From Bacillota bacterium (GTDB lineage: Bacteria; Bacillota; Clostridia; Peptostreptococcales; Acidaminobacteraceae), in NCBI GenBank assembly GCA_020161295.1, contig JAIUOA010000011.1:28395-92394 (forward strand): DNA of 64,000 nt, given 5' to 3'. Position numbers and translations under genes: made by a program. Each line of letters starts with the position of its first letter. Positions within the stretch are counted from its first letter, which is position 1. The notes below the pieces were generated by a model that was not told the DNA's origin, did not search any database, and saw only the letters and a program-made list of their open reading frames with translations. Of this stretch, positions 8,265 through 17,287 are shown in pieces.

Positions 8265-9194
8265 ATGATTGTTACGGTGACCCTTAATCCAGCCATTGAT
8301 AAGACAATTGAAGTCAATCGCTTAACCATTGCTACGTTAAATAAAGTTGAAAACTGGATTCAAGATCCAGGTGGGAAAGGCATTAATGTATCGAAAGTGA
8401 TTGAATCGTTAGGTGGAAACAGCATTGCCACAGGGTTTTTAGGGGGAAGTGCTGGCCGCTATATCATGCATTCTTTAGATGCGCTTGATATCAAGCACGA
8501 TTTTGTGATGATTGACGGCGAAACGCGAACAAATCTTAAAATATTTGACCGTGTGACCAAGGAAACTACGGAAATCAACGAACGCGGTCCTTCTGTATCT
8601 GAAGCGGCGACCTCTGAGCTACTGCTAAAGGTAAAGTCCCTTATTAAGCCCCCTTGCATCGTGGTTATTTCAGGAAGTACACCGGAAGGCCTTTCTGCCG
8701 ACTTTTTTTCCACCCTCGTATTAGCGTGTAAAGAAATGGGGGCAAAGGTGTTTTTAGATACCTATGGCTGTGCATTTGAGTCGGGGATTAAAGCCATGCC
8801 CGATTATATCATGCTGAGACACCGCTCCATCGAAAAAATACTTGACTGTGAAGTGAGAACGGATGAAGCGCTCGTCAAAGCGGGGCAGACCTTCATGAAA
8901 ATGGGGGCGGCACATGTGTTGTTTTCTTTAGGTCCTGAAGGCAATTATTATTGCGATGCAGAAAATTCGCTTCGATTAAGGCCGATTAAAATTGATGTCC
9001 ATAGCACGGTTGGCGCAGGCGATGCGCTTGTAGGTGGCTTCGTGTATGCGCTTGACCAAGAGTATGATATCGAAGAAAGCCTTAGACTGGCCATGGCAGC
9101 AAGTGCAGGCGCTGTCATGACGGTGGGGACTAAACCTATGAATGTGGAATGGATTACCAGTCAAATCGATCGCGTCGTGGTGGAAAAAATATAG
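8265..9194 (+). CDS. PfkB-family hexose kinase (1-phosphofructokinase / tagatose-6-phosphate kinase type)
   Basis: At 309 residues this has the length and start (TVTLNPAIDKTIEV) of the FruK/LacC branch. The PfkB signatures are present: GGKGINVSKVI (about 38-48) and the ATP/anion-hole motif STVGAGDALVGGF (about 247-259) with the catalytic Asp. It should phosphorylate a phosphorylated ketohexose such as fructose-1-phosphate. No PTS or aldolase gene is adjacent, so the substrate cannot be fixed from context. AAGGAG precedes the ATG. An upstream TATAAT (about 8226) could be the -10. A weak hairpin (about 9209-9231) follows. Confidence 0.85.
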   Translation: MIVTVTLNPAIDKTIEVNRLTIATLNKVENWIQDPGGKGINVSKVIESLGGNSIATGFLGGSAGRYIMHSLDALDIKHDFVMIDGETRTNLKIFDRVTKETTEINERGPSVSEAATSELLLKVKSLIKPPCIVVISGSTPEGLSADFFSTLVLACKEMGAKVFLDTYGCAFESGIKAMPDYIMLRHRSIEKILDCEVRTDEALVKAGQTFMKMGAAHVLFSLGPEGNYYCDAENSLRLRPIKIDVHSTVGAGDALVGGFVYALDQEYDIEESLRLAMAASAGAVMTVGTKPMNVEWITSQIDRVVVEKI

Positions 9195-9208
9195 TTTGTC
9201 ATTGACAG

Positions 9209-9231
9209 AATCCCATAATGGGTTGTTTTAT
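9209..9231 (+). terminator. Weak terminator after the PfkB-family gene
   Basis: A stem of six pairs with one bulge (AATCCCA/TGGGTT) is followed by GTTTTAT. Short and weak. Confidence 0.35.
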
Positions 9232-9269
9232 AAGGTGTTCCACGGTATAGTGGGCATGAGGTGACCATT

Positions 9270-9569
9270 ATGAGCATGCAGTTTTCGCTTGAACTCAAAA
9301 CAGGTTTTTTTCAAACAGATGCCTGTATCGTCCATATAGACAACAAAGCATCGCAGCTTCTCATCGAGTTCGAAAAAGGCCGCGACGCTTATGTGATTGA
9401 GTTTAAGAATCTGAAACGCATCATCTATAACCCCTATGCGCACCACGAGCTTGAGCTTCAAACCTCGTGTGACACCTATGTCGGGTATGTGAACAAGCAG
9501 GAACTTGCCAGAGGTGTCATCGATTTTTTAAAAGTCGAGTTTGAGAGCATTTTTAAAGAAATCAAATAA
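9270..9569 (+). CDS. Small conserved-looking protein, unknown function (99 aa)
   Basis: I do not recognise this family. The product is soluble, beta-rich by pattern (alternating hydrophobics through residues 5-70), and ends in an amphipathic helix (KQELARGVIDFLKVEFESIF). GAGGTG (9258-9263) fixes the start at ATG 9270; the GTG at 9261 is part of that site. A hairpin at the 3' end (AGCGTCCA/TGGGCGCT, about 9582-9603) supports it being a real monocistronic gene. It lies between the PfkB-type kinase and convergent ung, which gives no functional clue. Confidence 0.6.
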   Translation: MSMQFSLELKTGFFQTDACIVHIDNKASQLLIEFEKGRDAYVIEFKNLKRIIYNPYAHHELELQTSCDTYVGYVNKQELARGVIDFLKVEFESIFKEIK

Positions 9570-9578
9570 ACTTACTGA

Positions 9579-10247
9579 TTAGAGCGTCCAGTCAATGGGC
9601 GCTTTTCCTATTTTTATTAAAAATTCGTTGGTTTTCGAGAAAGGCTTGCACCCATAAAACCCTCTGTAGACAGAGAGCGGGCTTGGATGAGGTGCTTTGA
9701 GGATGAGGTGACGTGGGTTGGTGATGAGTTTTTCCTTCTCCTGAGCGGGTTTTCCCCAAAGCCAAAATACGACGGGCTCATTTTTCAGGTTAATGGCTCT
9801 GATGACTTCGTCAGTAAAAGTCTCCCATCCCTTCTGTCGATGAGAATGTGCTTCACCGGCACGTACGGTGAGCACGGTGTTCAGTAAAAGCACGCCTTGC
9901 CTTGCCCATGATTCTAGAAACCCATGATTAGGGATCGCGATGCCGAGATCATCATGCATTTCCTTGAATATATTGATCAGTGAGGGGGGCGCAGGTATCC
10001 CTGGTTTTACGCTGAAGGATAGGCCGTGGGCTTGACCAGGACCATGATAAGGGTCTTGACCGATTAACACGACCTTGATTTCTGAAAAGGGTGTTAGCCG
10101 AAATGCGTTAAAAATGTCATGTTTATCGGGATATATGGTCTGTGTGCCATACTCTATTTTTAAAAATGCTCGCAGTTCCTGATAATAGGTTTTATCAAAT
10201 TCATCACCGATGATGTCTTGCCAATCATTGTTTAAGTTTGCTGCCAT
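9579..10247 (-). CDS. ung: Uracil-DNA glycosylase
   Basis: This is family 1 UDG, which removes uracil from DNA in base-excision repair. The 222-residue length is normal. The water-activating motif GQDPYHGPGQAHGLSFS (about residues 61-77) contains the catalytic Asp, and the minor-groove loop HPSPLS (about 186-191) contains the conserved His. It lies divergent from the response-regulator gene, with about 120 bp between them that contains a TATAAT (10332-10337) facing the regulator. The start is the ATG near 10247, with a GAGGACGTC-type ribosome binding site. Confidence 0.95.
   Translation of the reverse strand: MAANLNNDWQDIIGDEFDKTYYQELRAFLKIEYGTQTIYPDKHDIFNAFRLTPFSEIKVVLIGQDPYHGPGQAHGLSFSVKPGIPAPPSLINIFKEMHDDLGIAIPNHGFLESWARQGVLLLNTVLTVRAGEAHSHRQKGWETFTDEVIRAINLKNEPVVFWLWGKPAQEKEKLITNPRHLILKAPHPSPLSVYRGFYGCKPFSKTNEFLIKIGKAPIDWTL
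9582..9612 (+). terminator. Terminator after the small gene, inside the ung 3' end
   Basis: Eight-pair stem (one G-U) AGCGTCCA/TGGGCGCT with a TTTTCC tail. On the other strand it encodes the last residues of Ung. Confidence 0.55.
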
Positions 10248-10368
10248 GACGTCCTCCCCATGATTTTACTGATTTTAGTCTAACATAGGAATTAAGCTGT
10301 TTAAAGTGCTTATCATTTTTAATTTTCGGTATATAATGATATCATAAGCATTCACTCTAGGAGGGGCT

Positions 10369-11061
10369 ATGGCAAAGCTGTTAATCGTCGACGATGAAAA
10401 GAATATTCGGGAGTTATTAAAAGAGTATTTGAGTATAAGCAATTACACGATCTCTGAAGCGGCTGACGGTTTAGAAGCCCTTAAGCTCATAGAGCAGGAA
10501 GCGTTTGATCTCATTATCCTCGATGTCATGATGCCTAAAGTAGACGGGTGGACCGTATGTCGTGAAATCAGGCTGAAGAATCGGACACCGATTATCATGC
10601 TTACGGCTAGGGGCGAGGAATATGATAAGCTTTTGGGATTTGAACTCGGCATCGATGATTATGTGGTCAAGCCCTTTAGTCCGAAGGAACTCACCGCTAG
10701 AATTAAGGCAGTTTTGGCACGAAGCGCTCCGGTTGAGAAGCACCCGTCGTCCTTTGTTTATGATGGGCTTAAGCTGGATATAGACGCGAGAACACTCACT
10801 CGGGATGGTGAGCGTATTTCATTGTCACCAAAGGAGTACGATCTTTTACAATTCTTCATGGAAAACCCTTCGCGGGCATTTTCCAGAGAACAACTGCTCA
10901 CATCCGTTTGGGGCTATGACTTTTATGGGGACGACCGTACGGTGGATTCCCACATAAAGTCGTTAAGGGAACGTTTGGGGAGATATAGGAGCTGGATTGC
11001 CACCGTTTGGGGGCTAGGCTATAAGTTTGAACCCATTCCCTTAGAGGAGGTAACGCGATGA
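10369..11061 (+). CDS. OmpR/PhoB-family response regulator
   Basis: The receiver domain (residues 1-115) has the acidic pair DDE near the N-terminus, the phospho-acceptor Asp in ILDVMMP (about 52), the Thr/Ser switch in MLTARGE and the conserved Lys in VVKPF. A winged-helix DNA-binding domain follows (about 130-228; DDRTVDSHIKSLRERLG). AGGAGGGG precedes the ATG. It overlaps the sensor kinase by 4 bp (ATGA), so the pair is translationally coupled. The target genes are not evident here. Confidence 0.93.
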   Translation: MAKLLIVDDEKNIRELLKEYLSISNYTISEAADGLEALKLIEQEAFDLIILDVMMPKVDGWTVCREIRLKNRTPIIMLTARGEEYDKLLGFELGIDDYVVKPFSPKELTARIKAVLARSAPVEKHPSSFVYDGLKLDIDARTLTRDGERISLSPKEYDLLQFFMENPSRAFSREQLLTSVWGYDFYGDDRTVDSHIKSLRERLGRYRSWIATVWGLGYKFEPIPLEEVTR

Positions 11062-12455
11062 AGGGCATTAGAATGAAATTATGGAGCTGGTTGATGCTCC
11101 TCGTCATCGCCGTGCTGGTATTATTATGGCTATTTCAAGTCGTTTTTTTAGAGCAATTTTATCATCTCATGCATTTTAGAAGGATTGAATTACAGGTCGA
11201 ATCCTTTGCTGAAGGTGTGCGTGAAGAGAGCGCTGTAATCACTGCACTTGGAAACGATGCGTTAATCGGTGAGCTTGAGGCGTTTGCAGCGGCGGTTAAC
11301 CTCAATGTAGAAATCTATGATGAGTATGGAAATACACTGTATCAGCAAGCCATGATTACGGAGCATATGTTCAGGCGATCACTTGGTTCGATCGTCGCAG
11401 AGGCACTCTCTGGTGAAACCATCAGAACCAATATTGCCCATATGCGTTTTGATAGTGAATACCGGGTATTTGCCATGCCATTAGTTAATCAAGCGGGATT
11501 GATCGATGGCTGTATCGTCGTGACCAGTCCGATCGAGCCTGTAAAAGAAGCGACCGATATTATCATGCAGCAGCTGATTTACATCACACTCATCCTATTA
11601 GCACTGGCATCGGCGATAGCACTTGGCTTATCAAAGCAGTTTAGTCGCCCTATCGAGCAAATCAGTAAAGCGGCCAAGTCCATCGCAAAAGGGCATTTTG
11701 ATGTGCGCTTAGACATCAAAAGCAATGATGAAATCGGTCAGCTTGCCCAAGATGTAAACGAGATGGGACAGTCGCTCGGACAAATCGATCGCCTTCGCAA
11801 GGAGTTGATCGGGAACGTTTCACATGAACTTCGTACACCGCTTAGCATTATCCGTGGATATGCGGAAACGCTAAGAGATGTTACAGGTGATCATCCAGAG
11901 AAGCGTAACCAGCAATTAGAAATCATCATTAGTGAATCAGAGCGTCTCGCCCATTTGATAGAAGACGTGCTTAGTGTATCTCAGCTAGAATCGGATAGTG
12001 TTCCACTGGAGATGACGCCATTTGATGTGCTCGAAACAGTGAAAGCGACTGTTAACCGATTTGAAGTGATAAAAACCATCGAAATTATAGCGCCGGAGGC
12101 ATCCTATGAGGCACTGGGAGATCGGAAGCGCATCGAACAAGTGCTTTATAATTTAATCGGTAATGCCATCAGCCATACCGCCATGACAGATGCAGTCAGT
12201 GTTCAGATAAGCCGTCATAATGGCTTTATCGAAACTTCCATTATGGATAAGGGAAAAGGAATTCCAGAGGATCAGCTAAAGTTTATTTGGGATCGATTCC
12301 ATCAAGTAAGTAATGATGCATCGGGGAAACCAAAGGGTTCTGGTCTAGGACTCGCCATCGTTAAAGCCATTATGGAGAAGCACCAAATGGCTTATGGTGT
12401 CAGCTCAAAATTAGGCGAAGGAACCAACTTCTGGTTTAGACTTAAGGAGGTTTAA
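11058..12455 (+). CDS. Sensor histidine kinase with HAMP domain
   Basis: Two membrane helices (about residues 10-30 and 172-192) frame an extracytoplasmic sensor of about 140 residues. HAMP (about 193-245), HisKA with the phospho-His in NVSHELRTPL (about 254-263), and HATPase_c (N-box NLIGNAISHT, G-box GSGLGLAIVK) follow. It is coupled to the response regulator just upstream and transfers phosphate to it. The sensor domain gives no recognisable ligand motif. The SRAP gene starts 1 base after its stop codon. Confidence 0.93.
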   Translation: MKGIRMKLWSWLMLLVIAVLVLLWLFQVVFLEQFYHLMHFRRIELQVESFAEGVREESAVITALGNDALIGELEAFAAAVNLNVEIYDEYGNTLYQQAMITEHMFRRSLGSIVAEALSGETIRTNIAHMRFDSEYRVFAMPLVNQAGLIDGCIVVTSPIEPVKEATDIIMQQLIYITLILLALASAIALGLSKQFSRPIEQISKAAKSIAKGHFDVRLDIKSNDEIGQLAQDVNEMGQSLGQIDRLRKELIGNVSHELRTPLSIIRGYAETLRDVTGDHPEKRNQQLEIIISESERLAHLIEDVLSVSQLESDSVPLEMTPFDVLETVKATVNRFEVIKTIEIIAPEASYEALGDRKRIEQVLYNLIGNAISHTAMTDAVSVQISRHNGFIETSIMDKGKGIPEDQLKFIWDRFHQVSNDASGKPKGSGLGLAIVKAIMEKHQMAYGVSSKLGEGTNFWFRLKEV

Positions 12456-12456
12456 A

Positions 12457-13053
12457 ATGTGTGGAAGATTTTACATCGATGCGGATGCGGAATTTTTACT
12501 AAGGTATTTTAGAATTCTTTATGAGCCTAAAGTCAATGTTGAACGTCCGGTGGTATTTCCTACACAGACGAGTCCAGTGGTCATCGATTATCAAGGACAA
12601 AGGCGAATTGGACCTATGGAATGGGGATTTAAACTACCAGGCCAGTCAAAACCCATCATCAATAGTCGCGCTGAAACGGTCATGGAGAAAAGGCTATTTG
12701 CAGAGGCATTTGCTAAAAGAAGGTGCATTATTCCCGCCAGTGGTTTTTTCGAGTGGCATCAAGCGACCAATGGTGGCTCAAAAACACCTTATAAAGTGGC
12801 TTTACCTGATCAGCCGATGATGTGTATGGCAGGCTTATACACCAAACATATCGACGAACACAGCGATGTGAGGTGGTTGTTCACCATCATCACCAGGGAA
12901 GCAAATGACGACATGCGTGTCATACATCCTCGGATGCCACTGATGCTAGATGAAGAAGCCATGAACCTTTGGCTAAGTCAGACACCAAATGAGCGCGAGC
13001 TAAAGGCGTTACTCAACTTTGATATCGGAAAGCTACTATTATCTCCAGTTTAG
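12457..13053 (+). CDS. SOS-response-associated peptidase (SRAP/HMCES/YedK family)
   Basis: The protein starts MCGRF, and after Met removal the Cys becomes the N-terminal nucleophile that crosslinks to abasic sites in single-stranded DNA. Other family motifs are NSRAETV (about 69-75), the region PASGFFEWH with the catalytic Glu, and ITREANDDMRVIHPRMP with the His. Its 198 residues are normal for the family. AAGGAGG in the end of the kinase gene is its ribosome binding site, so it is read in the same operon as the two-component system, although its function in DNA protection differs. Confidence 0.93.
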   Translation: MCGRFYIDADAEFLLRYFRILYEPKVNVERPVVFPTQTSPVVIDYQGQRRIGPMEWGFKLPGQSKPIINSRAETVMEKRLFAEAFAKRRCIIPASGFFEWHQATNGGSKTPYKVALPDQPMMCMAGLYTKHIDEHSDVRWLFTIITREANDDMRVIHPRMPLMLDEEAMNLWLSQTPNERELKALLNFDIGKLLLSPV

Positions 13054-13056
13054 GGA

Positions 13057-13085
13057 TTGACAACAAAACGCGATAGTGCTAGACT
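13057..13085 (+). promoter_or_regulatory. Sigma-A promoter of the aspS T-box transcript
   Basis: TTGACA (13057-13062), 17-bp spacer, TAGACT (13080-13085). This predicts transcription starting near 13092, at the head of the T-box leader. Confidence 0.7.
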
Positions 13086-13091
13086 ACTTTA

Positions 13092-13327
13092 AAACCGATG
13101 AACGAAAGAGTAGGTATTGTGGCCGTTAAGAGAGTGGCGAGAGGGTGTGAACGCCATACGAAAGCAAGGCTGAAGGACATTCGTGAGGTGCATGCTTGAA
13201 CGAAGAGTAGGGCATGCCGGAAGCCTCCGTTACAGGGAAAGAGGACCATGTTGCAGCATTCATGGTTGAAATAGGGTGGTACCGCGTGATAACACGCCCC
13301 TTGGATTTATTTCCGAGGGGCTTTTTT
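13092..13327 (+). promoter_or_regulatory. T-box leader of aspS (specifier GAC, Asp)
   Basis: The T-box core AGGGTGGTACCGCG (13273-13286) is exact. Stem I can be closed by ACGAA (13102-13106) with TTCGT (13179-13183 region), and the AGTA motif (13109-13112) faces GGACA, giving GAC (13176-13178) as the specifier codon for tRNA-Asp. A stem GCATGC/GCATGC (about 13190-13215) is the next helix. The terminator GCCCCTTGG/CCGAGGGGC plus T-run (13296-13327) completes the switch. Uncharged tRNA would allow read-through into aspS. Confidence 0.92.
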
Positions 13328-13359
13328 ATGCCCTTTCGGAAAAGGAAAGGAGCCAGAGT

Positions 13360-14649
13360 ATGGAAAGAGTATTAGCAAGCGAATTAAGTGTTCATGTAGG
13401 AATGATCGTCAACGTGAAGGGATGGGTGTATCGCATTAGACGGTTAAAGCAGGTGTGTTTTGTGGTGTTAAGAGACCGGAGTGGCTTCGTTCAGTGCGTG
13501 CTTACCCCTGAGCTTGAGGCGACGCTAGATTTGACACACGAAACCGTGGTTTCCATTAAGGGCCAGGTAAGAGAAGGTAGTAATGCTTTTGGCAATGAAG
13601 AAATCGACGTCATCTCAGTAGAGATTCTAAACCCTGCAGCACCGGATCTCCCCGTACAGGTAAATAACGCAAACGTGGAGGTCAACCTGGATACCATGCT
13701 TGAACACCGCGTCTTAGCCCTAAGGCATCCAAAGGAAGCCGCAATTTTTAAAATTCAAGCAGCCATTGCACACGCCTTTGCAGGCTTTTTATCACGTGAA
13801 GGCTTTACAGAAATCCATTCCCCGAAGCTGGTAAAGGAAGGCGCTGAAGGCGGTTCAAACGTATTCAAGGTCGAATACTTCGGTCAGACGGCTTATTTGG
13901 CACAGAGCCCGCAATTCTATAAACAAATGATGGTCATTTCGGGATTTGAACGCGTTTTCGAAATCGGGCCAGTGTTCCGTGCAGAGGCACATAGCACCAG
14001 CAGGCATTTGAACGAGTATATCAGCCTCGACTTCGAGATGGCTTTTATCGAAGATGAGCATGTGCTAATGGCTTTAGAGACACGGCTTTTAAAATCGATT
14101 TTCCATCACTTGAAGGCATTATATACGCCAGTTCTATCCCTGCTTGAGGTTGAGCTGCCACATGTGCCTGATGTGATTCCAGAGCTGAAGCTTTCAGAGG
14201 CGATTAGAATCCTAAAAGAGGAATATGGAAAAACAGAACTGGACGGTGACTTGGATCCGGAAGGTGAAAAGCTCATCTCTAAATACATTCGTGAAAAAAC
14301 GGGATCTGAGTTCTTGTTTTTAACGCATTATTCCCAGAAAAAGCGCCCGATGTATACCATGCCTTGTGGTGCTGAAGAAACGCGAAGCTTTGACCTATTA
14401 TATAATGGACTTGAAATCACCACAGGCGGTCTTCGTATCCACCATTATGATTTGCTGATGAAGCGCATGATGGAAAAAGGCCTCGATCCAGCTCAGTACT
14501 CAAGCTATCTCGAAGCCTTTAAATATGGCGCGCCACCACACGGTGGACTTGCAATCGGTCTGGAGCGTCTTACGGCTCAGCTTTTAGGTTTCTCTAATGT
14601 TAGGAGAACCTCGCTGTTCCCTAGAGATGGTCACCGCTTAACCCCATAA
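13360..14649 (+). CDS. aspS: Archaeal-type aspartyl-tRNA synthetase, possibly non-discriminating
   Basis: The 429-residue class II synthetase has an OB-fold anticodon domain (about 1-105; [13 protein letters not shown]) and a catalytic core with motif 2 around [15 protein letters not shown] and motif 3 [15 protein letters not shown]. It ends [12 protein letters not shown], as in archaeal-type AspRS. It lacks the GAD insertion of bacterial AspRS (about 590 residues). Short AspRS of this type often also charges tRNA-Asn for later amidation by GatCAB; that property is inferred. The start at ATG 13360 follows AAAGGAG. Frames that begin earlier run through the T-box terminator and are not real. 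Confidence 0.9.
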   Translation: MERVLASELSVHVGMIVNVKGWVYRIRRLKQVCFVVLRDRSGFVQCVLTPELEATLDLTHETVVSIKGQVREGSNAFGNEEIDVISVEILNPAAPDLPVQVNNANVEVNLDTMLEHRVLALRHPKEAAIFKIQAAIAHAFAGFLSREGFTEIHSPKLVKEGAEGGSNVFKVEYFGQTAYLAQSPQFYKQMMVISGFERVFEIGPVFRAEAHSTSRHLNEYISLDFEMAFIEDEHVLMALETRLLKSIFHHLKALYTPVLSLLEVELPHVPDVIPELKLSEAIRILKEEYGKTELDGDLDPEGEKLISKYIREKTGSEFLFLTHYSQKKRPMYTMPCGAEETRSFDLLYNGLEITTGGLRIHHYDLLMKRMMEKGLDPAQYSSYLEAFKYGAPPHGGLAIGLERLTAQLLGFSNVRRTSLFPRDGHRLTP

Positions 14650-14662
14650 ATCATTACTGTTC

Positions 14663-15352
14663 TTAGATACGGGAGAAATCATTATAGATTCTCCCGTCTT
14701 TTATTTCGATAATGCGGTCGGTCTTTTCTGCGATGCGGCGATCATGTGTGATGATTACAAAAGTTGTTTCCAGCTTTTTATTGATGTCTCTTAAGAGGTC
14801 ATAAATCACCTCTGTGGTTTCTGAGTCGAGGTTTCCTGTAGGCTCGTCAGCAAGGATGATGCGCGGGTTGTTGATGAGTGCTCTGGCGATGGCTGTACGC
14901 TGCTGCTGGCCCCCAGACATGTTACCGGCGAGGTTGTTTTTCACTTTGCTAAGCCCTACCAGCTCCATTAGCTCGTGTGCACGGTCATTCATGCGCTTAT
15001 CGAATTTCTGTCCCTTGATGAAGTGTGGCATCAACACGTTTTCGAATGCCGTGAACTCCGGAAGGAGATAATGGAACTGAAAGATGAATCCGATGGTTTC
15101 ATTGCGCAGCTTCGCGAGGTCATTCTTTTTCATTTGATCGGTACGAATCCCGTTGATTTCCACTTCTCCGAAGGTAGGACGGTCAAGTGTACCGACGATG
15201 TTGAGTAAGGTGGATTTACCACTACCTGAAGCGCCGATAATGCCGTTAAATGATTTGGGCTTTATAGCTAGGTCCACATCGTAGAGGACCTGAGTTTTCA
15301 CTGCTGTGCCATAAATTTTACTGACTTTGCTGAGATTGATGATGTTACCCAT
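14663..15352 (-). CDS. ABC transporter ATPase, LolD/MacB type
   Basis: The 229-residue ATPase has Walker A GASGSGKST (about 40-48), the signature NMSGGQQQRTAIARAL (about 143-158), Walker B ILADEPTGNLDSE and the H-loop ITHD. The DEPTGNLD form is typical of the MacB/LolD/FtsE group, which drives mechanotransmission-type transporters rather than importers. It overlaps the FtsX-like permease gene by 8 bp, so the two form one transporter. GAGGTG is its ribosome binding site. The substrate is unknown. Confidence 0.92.
   Translation of the reverse strand: MGNIINLSKVSKIYGTAVKTQVLYDVDLAIKPKSFNGIIGASGSGKSTLLNIVGTLDRPTFGEVEINGIRTDQMKKNDLAKLRNETIGFIFQFHYLLPEFTAFENVLMPHFIKGQKFDKRMNDRAHELMELVGLSKVKNNLAGNMSGGQQQRTAIARALINNPRIILADEPTGNLDSETTEVIYDLLRDINKKLETTFVIITHDRRIAEKTDRIIEIKDGRIYNDFSRI
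14669..14705 (+). terminator. aspS terminator, inside the 3' end of the convergent ABC gene
   Basis: Stem ACGGGAGA/TCTCCCGT (14669-14676 with 14690-14697) followed by CTTTTATTT. It overlaps the last codons of the minus-strand ATPase gene. Confidence 0.65.
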
Positions 15353-16505
15353 TTTTGATCACCTCGATTGGAGAGAGTTTTCTAGATTTCAACGCTGGAA
15401 TGATAGAGGCAAATGTGGAGGAGACGACTGCAATCAAGCCAGATAACATCATGAAGCGATAGTTGATGAAGATCGGAACCACAGGCGTCCCATCAGGGTT
15501 TAAAGCAAATTTACTGAAGACGACGAGGAGTCCTAAACCGAACAGGATACCGAGCAAGCCGCCGAGTATACCCAGTAGGAAACCTTGGAATAAAAAGACG
15601 AGACTGGAGGTGCGGTCGTTGATTCCCATGGCTTTCAGAATACCGATTTGGCGCGATTTCTGAAGTACGGATATGGCCAGTACACTGGCAATCCCCAGAA
15701 CCACGGAAATGACCACGAATACTTGGATCATCAGACTGGAGGTGCTTTGCCCGCTAAGACCACTTAATAACGCTTCGTTTTGTGCTTTCCAGTCATCAAA
15801 ACGCAGGTCCTCGCGATTCACGTCCGTCTGCATTTGAGTGGCGATGAGATCCGAGTCAAACGGTTCTTCTATCTGACTTTCGAGGGCAGTGACTTGATTT
15901 TCATCAAAATCAAATACCGTTCTAGATAAATCGAGGCCGCTGACGACCCAAGAGGCGTTGATAGCAGCGACTTCTAGGTCGAAAAAGCCCACGACCTTAA
16001 TCTCTGTGAGCTGCCCTGCTGGTGATAATATCTCAAGAGTGTCTCCGATTTCGATATTATAGTCTTCAGAGAGGGTCACTCCCATAAGGACTTCGTTTGT
16101 GCCTGGTGCAGGAAGTCTTCCACCCTCTAAGACCGCTTCACTAAATCGATAGATTTGGTCAGCGGATGCCAGGTCAAATCCTCTGAGCAGTATTTGATTG
16201 GTTTTATCATCTGTTTTAATAAATGCGCCACCTGTCAATGTAGGTGTCATTTTTTCTACCTGATTTGAAAGTTGATTCAAAACGGCTTCATAGTCGTTAA
16301 ACGGTTCATTTTTTTCAGAAGCAGCGATGGTGATATGTGAGGATCTACCGATGGTGGTGTCCAGTAAGCTGATTTGTAATCCTTCTATCAGTGACCCGAT
16401 GAATATCTGTACGGAGATGCCGATGGCGATTCCGAGCGTGATTAAAAATGTTTGTCCCTTATTTGATGAAAGAAAACGCAAGGCGATTCTAAAGGCAAGT
16501 TTCAT
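15345..16505 (-). CDS. FtsX/MacB-family ABC transporter permease
   Basis: The 386-residue protein has one N-terminal membrane helix (about 18-40), a large extracytoplasmic MacB core-like domain (about 45-250), and three C-terminal helices (about 265-290, 310-340, 352-378). It ends in SRKLSPIEVIKNG, a classic ending of MacB-type permeases. Such proteins move lipoproteins, peptides or antibiotics off the membrane, or act as sensors. Its ATG overlaps the stop of the B12-binding protein gene (ATGA), which puts all three genes in one operon. Confidence 0.9.
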   Translation of the reverse strand: MKLAFRIALRFLSSNKGQTFLITLGIAIGISVQIFIGSLIEGLQISLLDTTIGRSSHITIAASEKNEPFNDYEAVLNQLSNQVEKMTPTLTGGAFIKTDDKTNQILLRGFDLASADQIYRFSEAVLEGGRLPAPGTNEVLMGVTLSEDYNIEIGDTLEILSPAGQLTEIKVVGFFDLEVAAINASWVVSGLDLSRTVFDFDENQVTALESQIEEPFDSDLIATQMQTDVNREDLRFDDWKAQNEALLSGLSGQSTSSLMIQVFVVISVVLGIASVLAISVLQKSRQIGILKAMGINDRTSSLVFLFQGFLLGILGGLLGILFGLGLLVVFSKFALNPDGTPVVPIFINYRFMMLSGLIAVVSSTFASIIPALKSRKLSPIEVIKNG

Positions 16506-17146
16506 AGGATCGCCTCCTTAATTATTTTAAGATCATCAAAGGAATTTGCGTAGAAATCTGCTTTTACCAGTTCCTCAACGTTCGATGAATGATGGACGGC
16601 ATATCCGCCGACGATGAGTTTAAAGGGGCGATTTTCTGGCAGCTTAACGATTAAATCATGAAGCCTAGACAGATGAAAGTAGTTGGTTACACTGATACAA
16701 ACCACGTTAGGATTAAAGAATTTGATGGCTTCTAGTATATCCTTTCGCGGTGTATTTGCGCCGATAAAGTAGGTTTCAAACCCTAGCAAGGTGAGATAAT
16801 CAGCGGTCATTCGAGCACCGAGCTCGTGATACTCCTCTTCAAGGCAAAAGACTAAAGCGCGCTGGCCTGTTTTTGGTTGTTGATCGGTTAATACACGAGG
16901 ATAGGAGAGTTCAAGTGCTGTCCTTACGGTACTGCTGGCGAGGTGCTCCTTCCAAATGGGAATTTCCTGGTCTTTCGAATTACTGGCGATGTGATTTAAG
17001 CTGGGTGCTAAAAGGTGTTCGTAAAGCATAGGTATGGATAAGTCCGAGCTGCTTAAGGCTTTTTGAAACACACTAATGGCTTTACTTTTATCGTTTTCAT
17101 CAAGTGCTTCCGTAAATTGATCAAATAGTGCGTTGATGGATTCCAT
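16502..17146 (-). CDS. Cobalamin-binding-domain protein (stand-alone B12 sensor-like)
   Basis: The 214-residue protein has a helical cap (about 1-85) and a B12-binding Rossmann-type domain. The E-x-H-x-x-G signature (EYHELGARM, about 107-115) supplies the lower-axial His, and the SVTNYFH and VGGYAVH loops follow. No HTH and no methyltransferase domain is present, so it is neither CarH nor a MetH fragment. It is the first gene of an operon with a MacB-type exporter. That pairing is unusual and suggests a cobalamin- or light-responsive partner of the transporter, or a corrinoid carrier; both are inference. Confidence 0.8.
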   Translation of the reverse strand: MESINALFDQFTEALDENDKSKAISVFQKALSSSDLSIPMLYEHLLAPSLNHIASNSKDQEIPIWKEHLASSTVRTALELSYPRVLTDQQPKTGQRALVFCLEEEYHELGARMTADYLTLLGFETYFIGANTPRKDILEAIKFFNPNVVCISVTNYFHLSRLHDLIVKLPENRPFKLIVGGYAVHHSSNVEELVKADFYANSFDDLKIIKEAIL

Positions 17147-17243
17147 GGGGGTCTCCTTTAGTCAGTATTTTTTAGTTGTTGCTTTGATACCCGAAAAAAA
17201 AAAATCTAACACAAATATTGCGAAATGTGATATTTATTTTTTG

Positions 17244-17270
17244 AAAAAAGCCCCATCGGATGACGAGGCC
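17244..17270 (-). terminator. Terminator of the glutathione peroxidase gene
   Basis: On the minus strand GCCTC/GGGGC with a short inner stem is followed by TTTTTT. It lies 18 bases past the stop codon. Confidence 0.6.
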
Positions 17271-17287
17271 TAAAAAGCCACTTTTTA

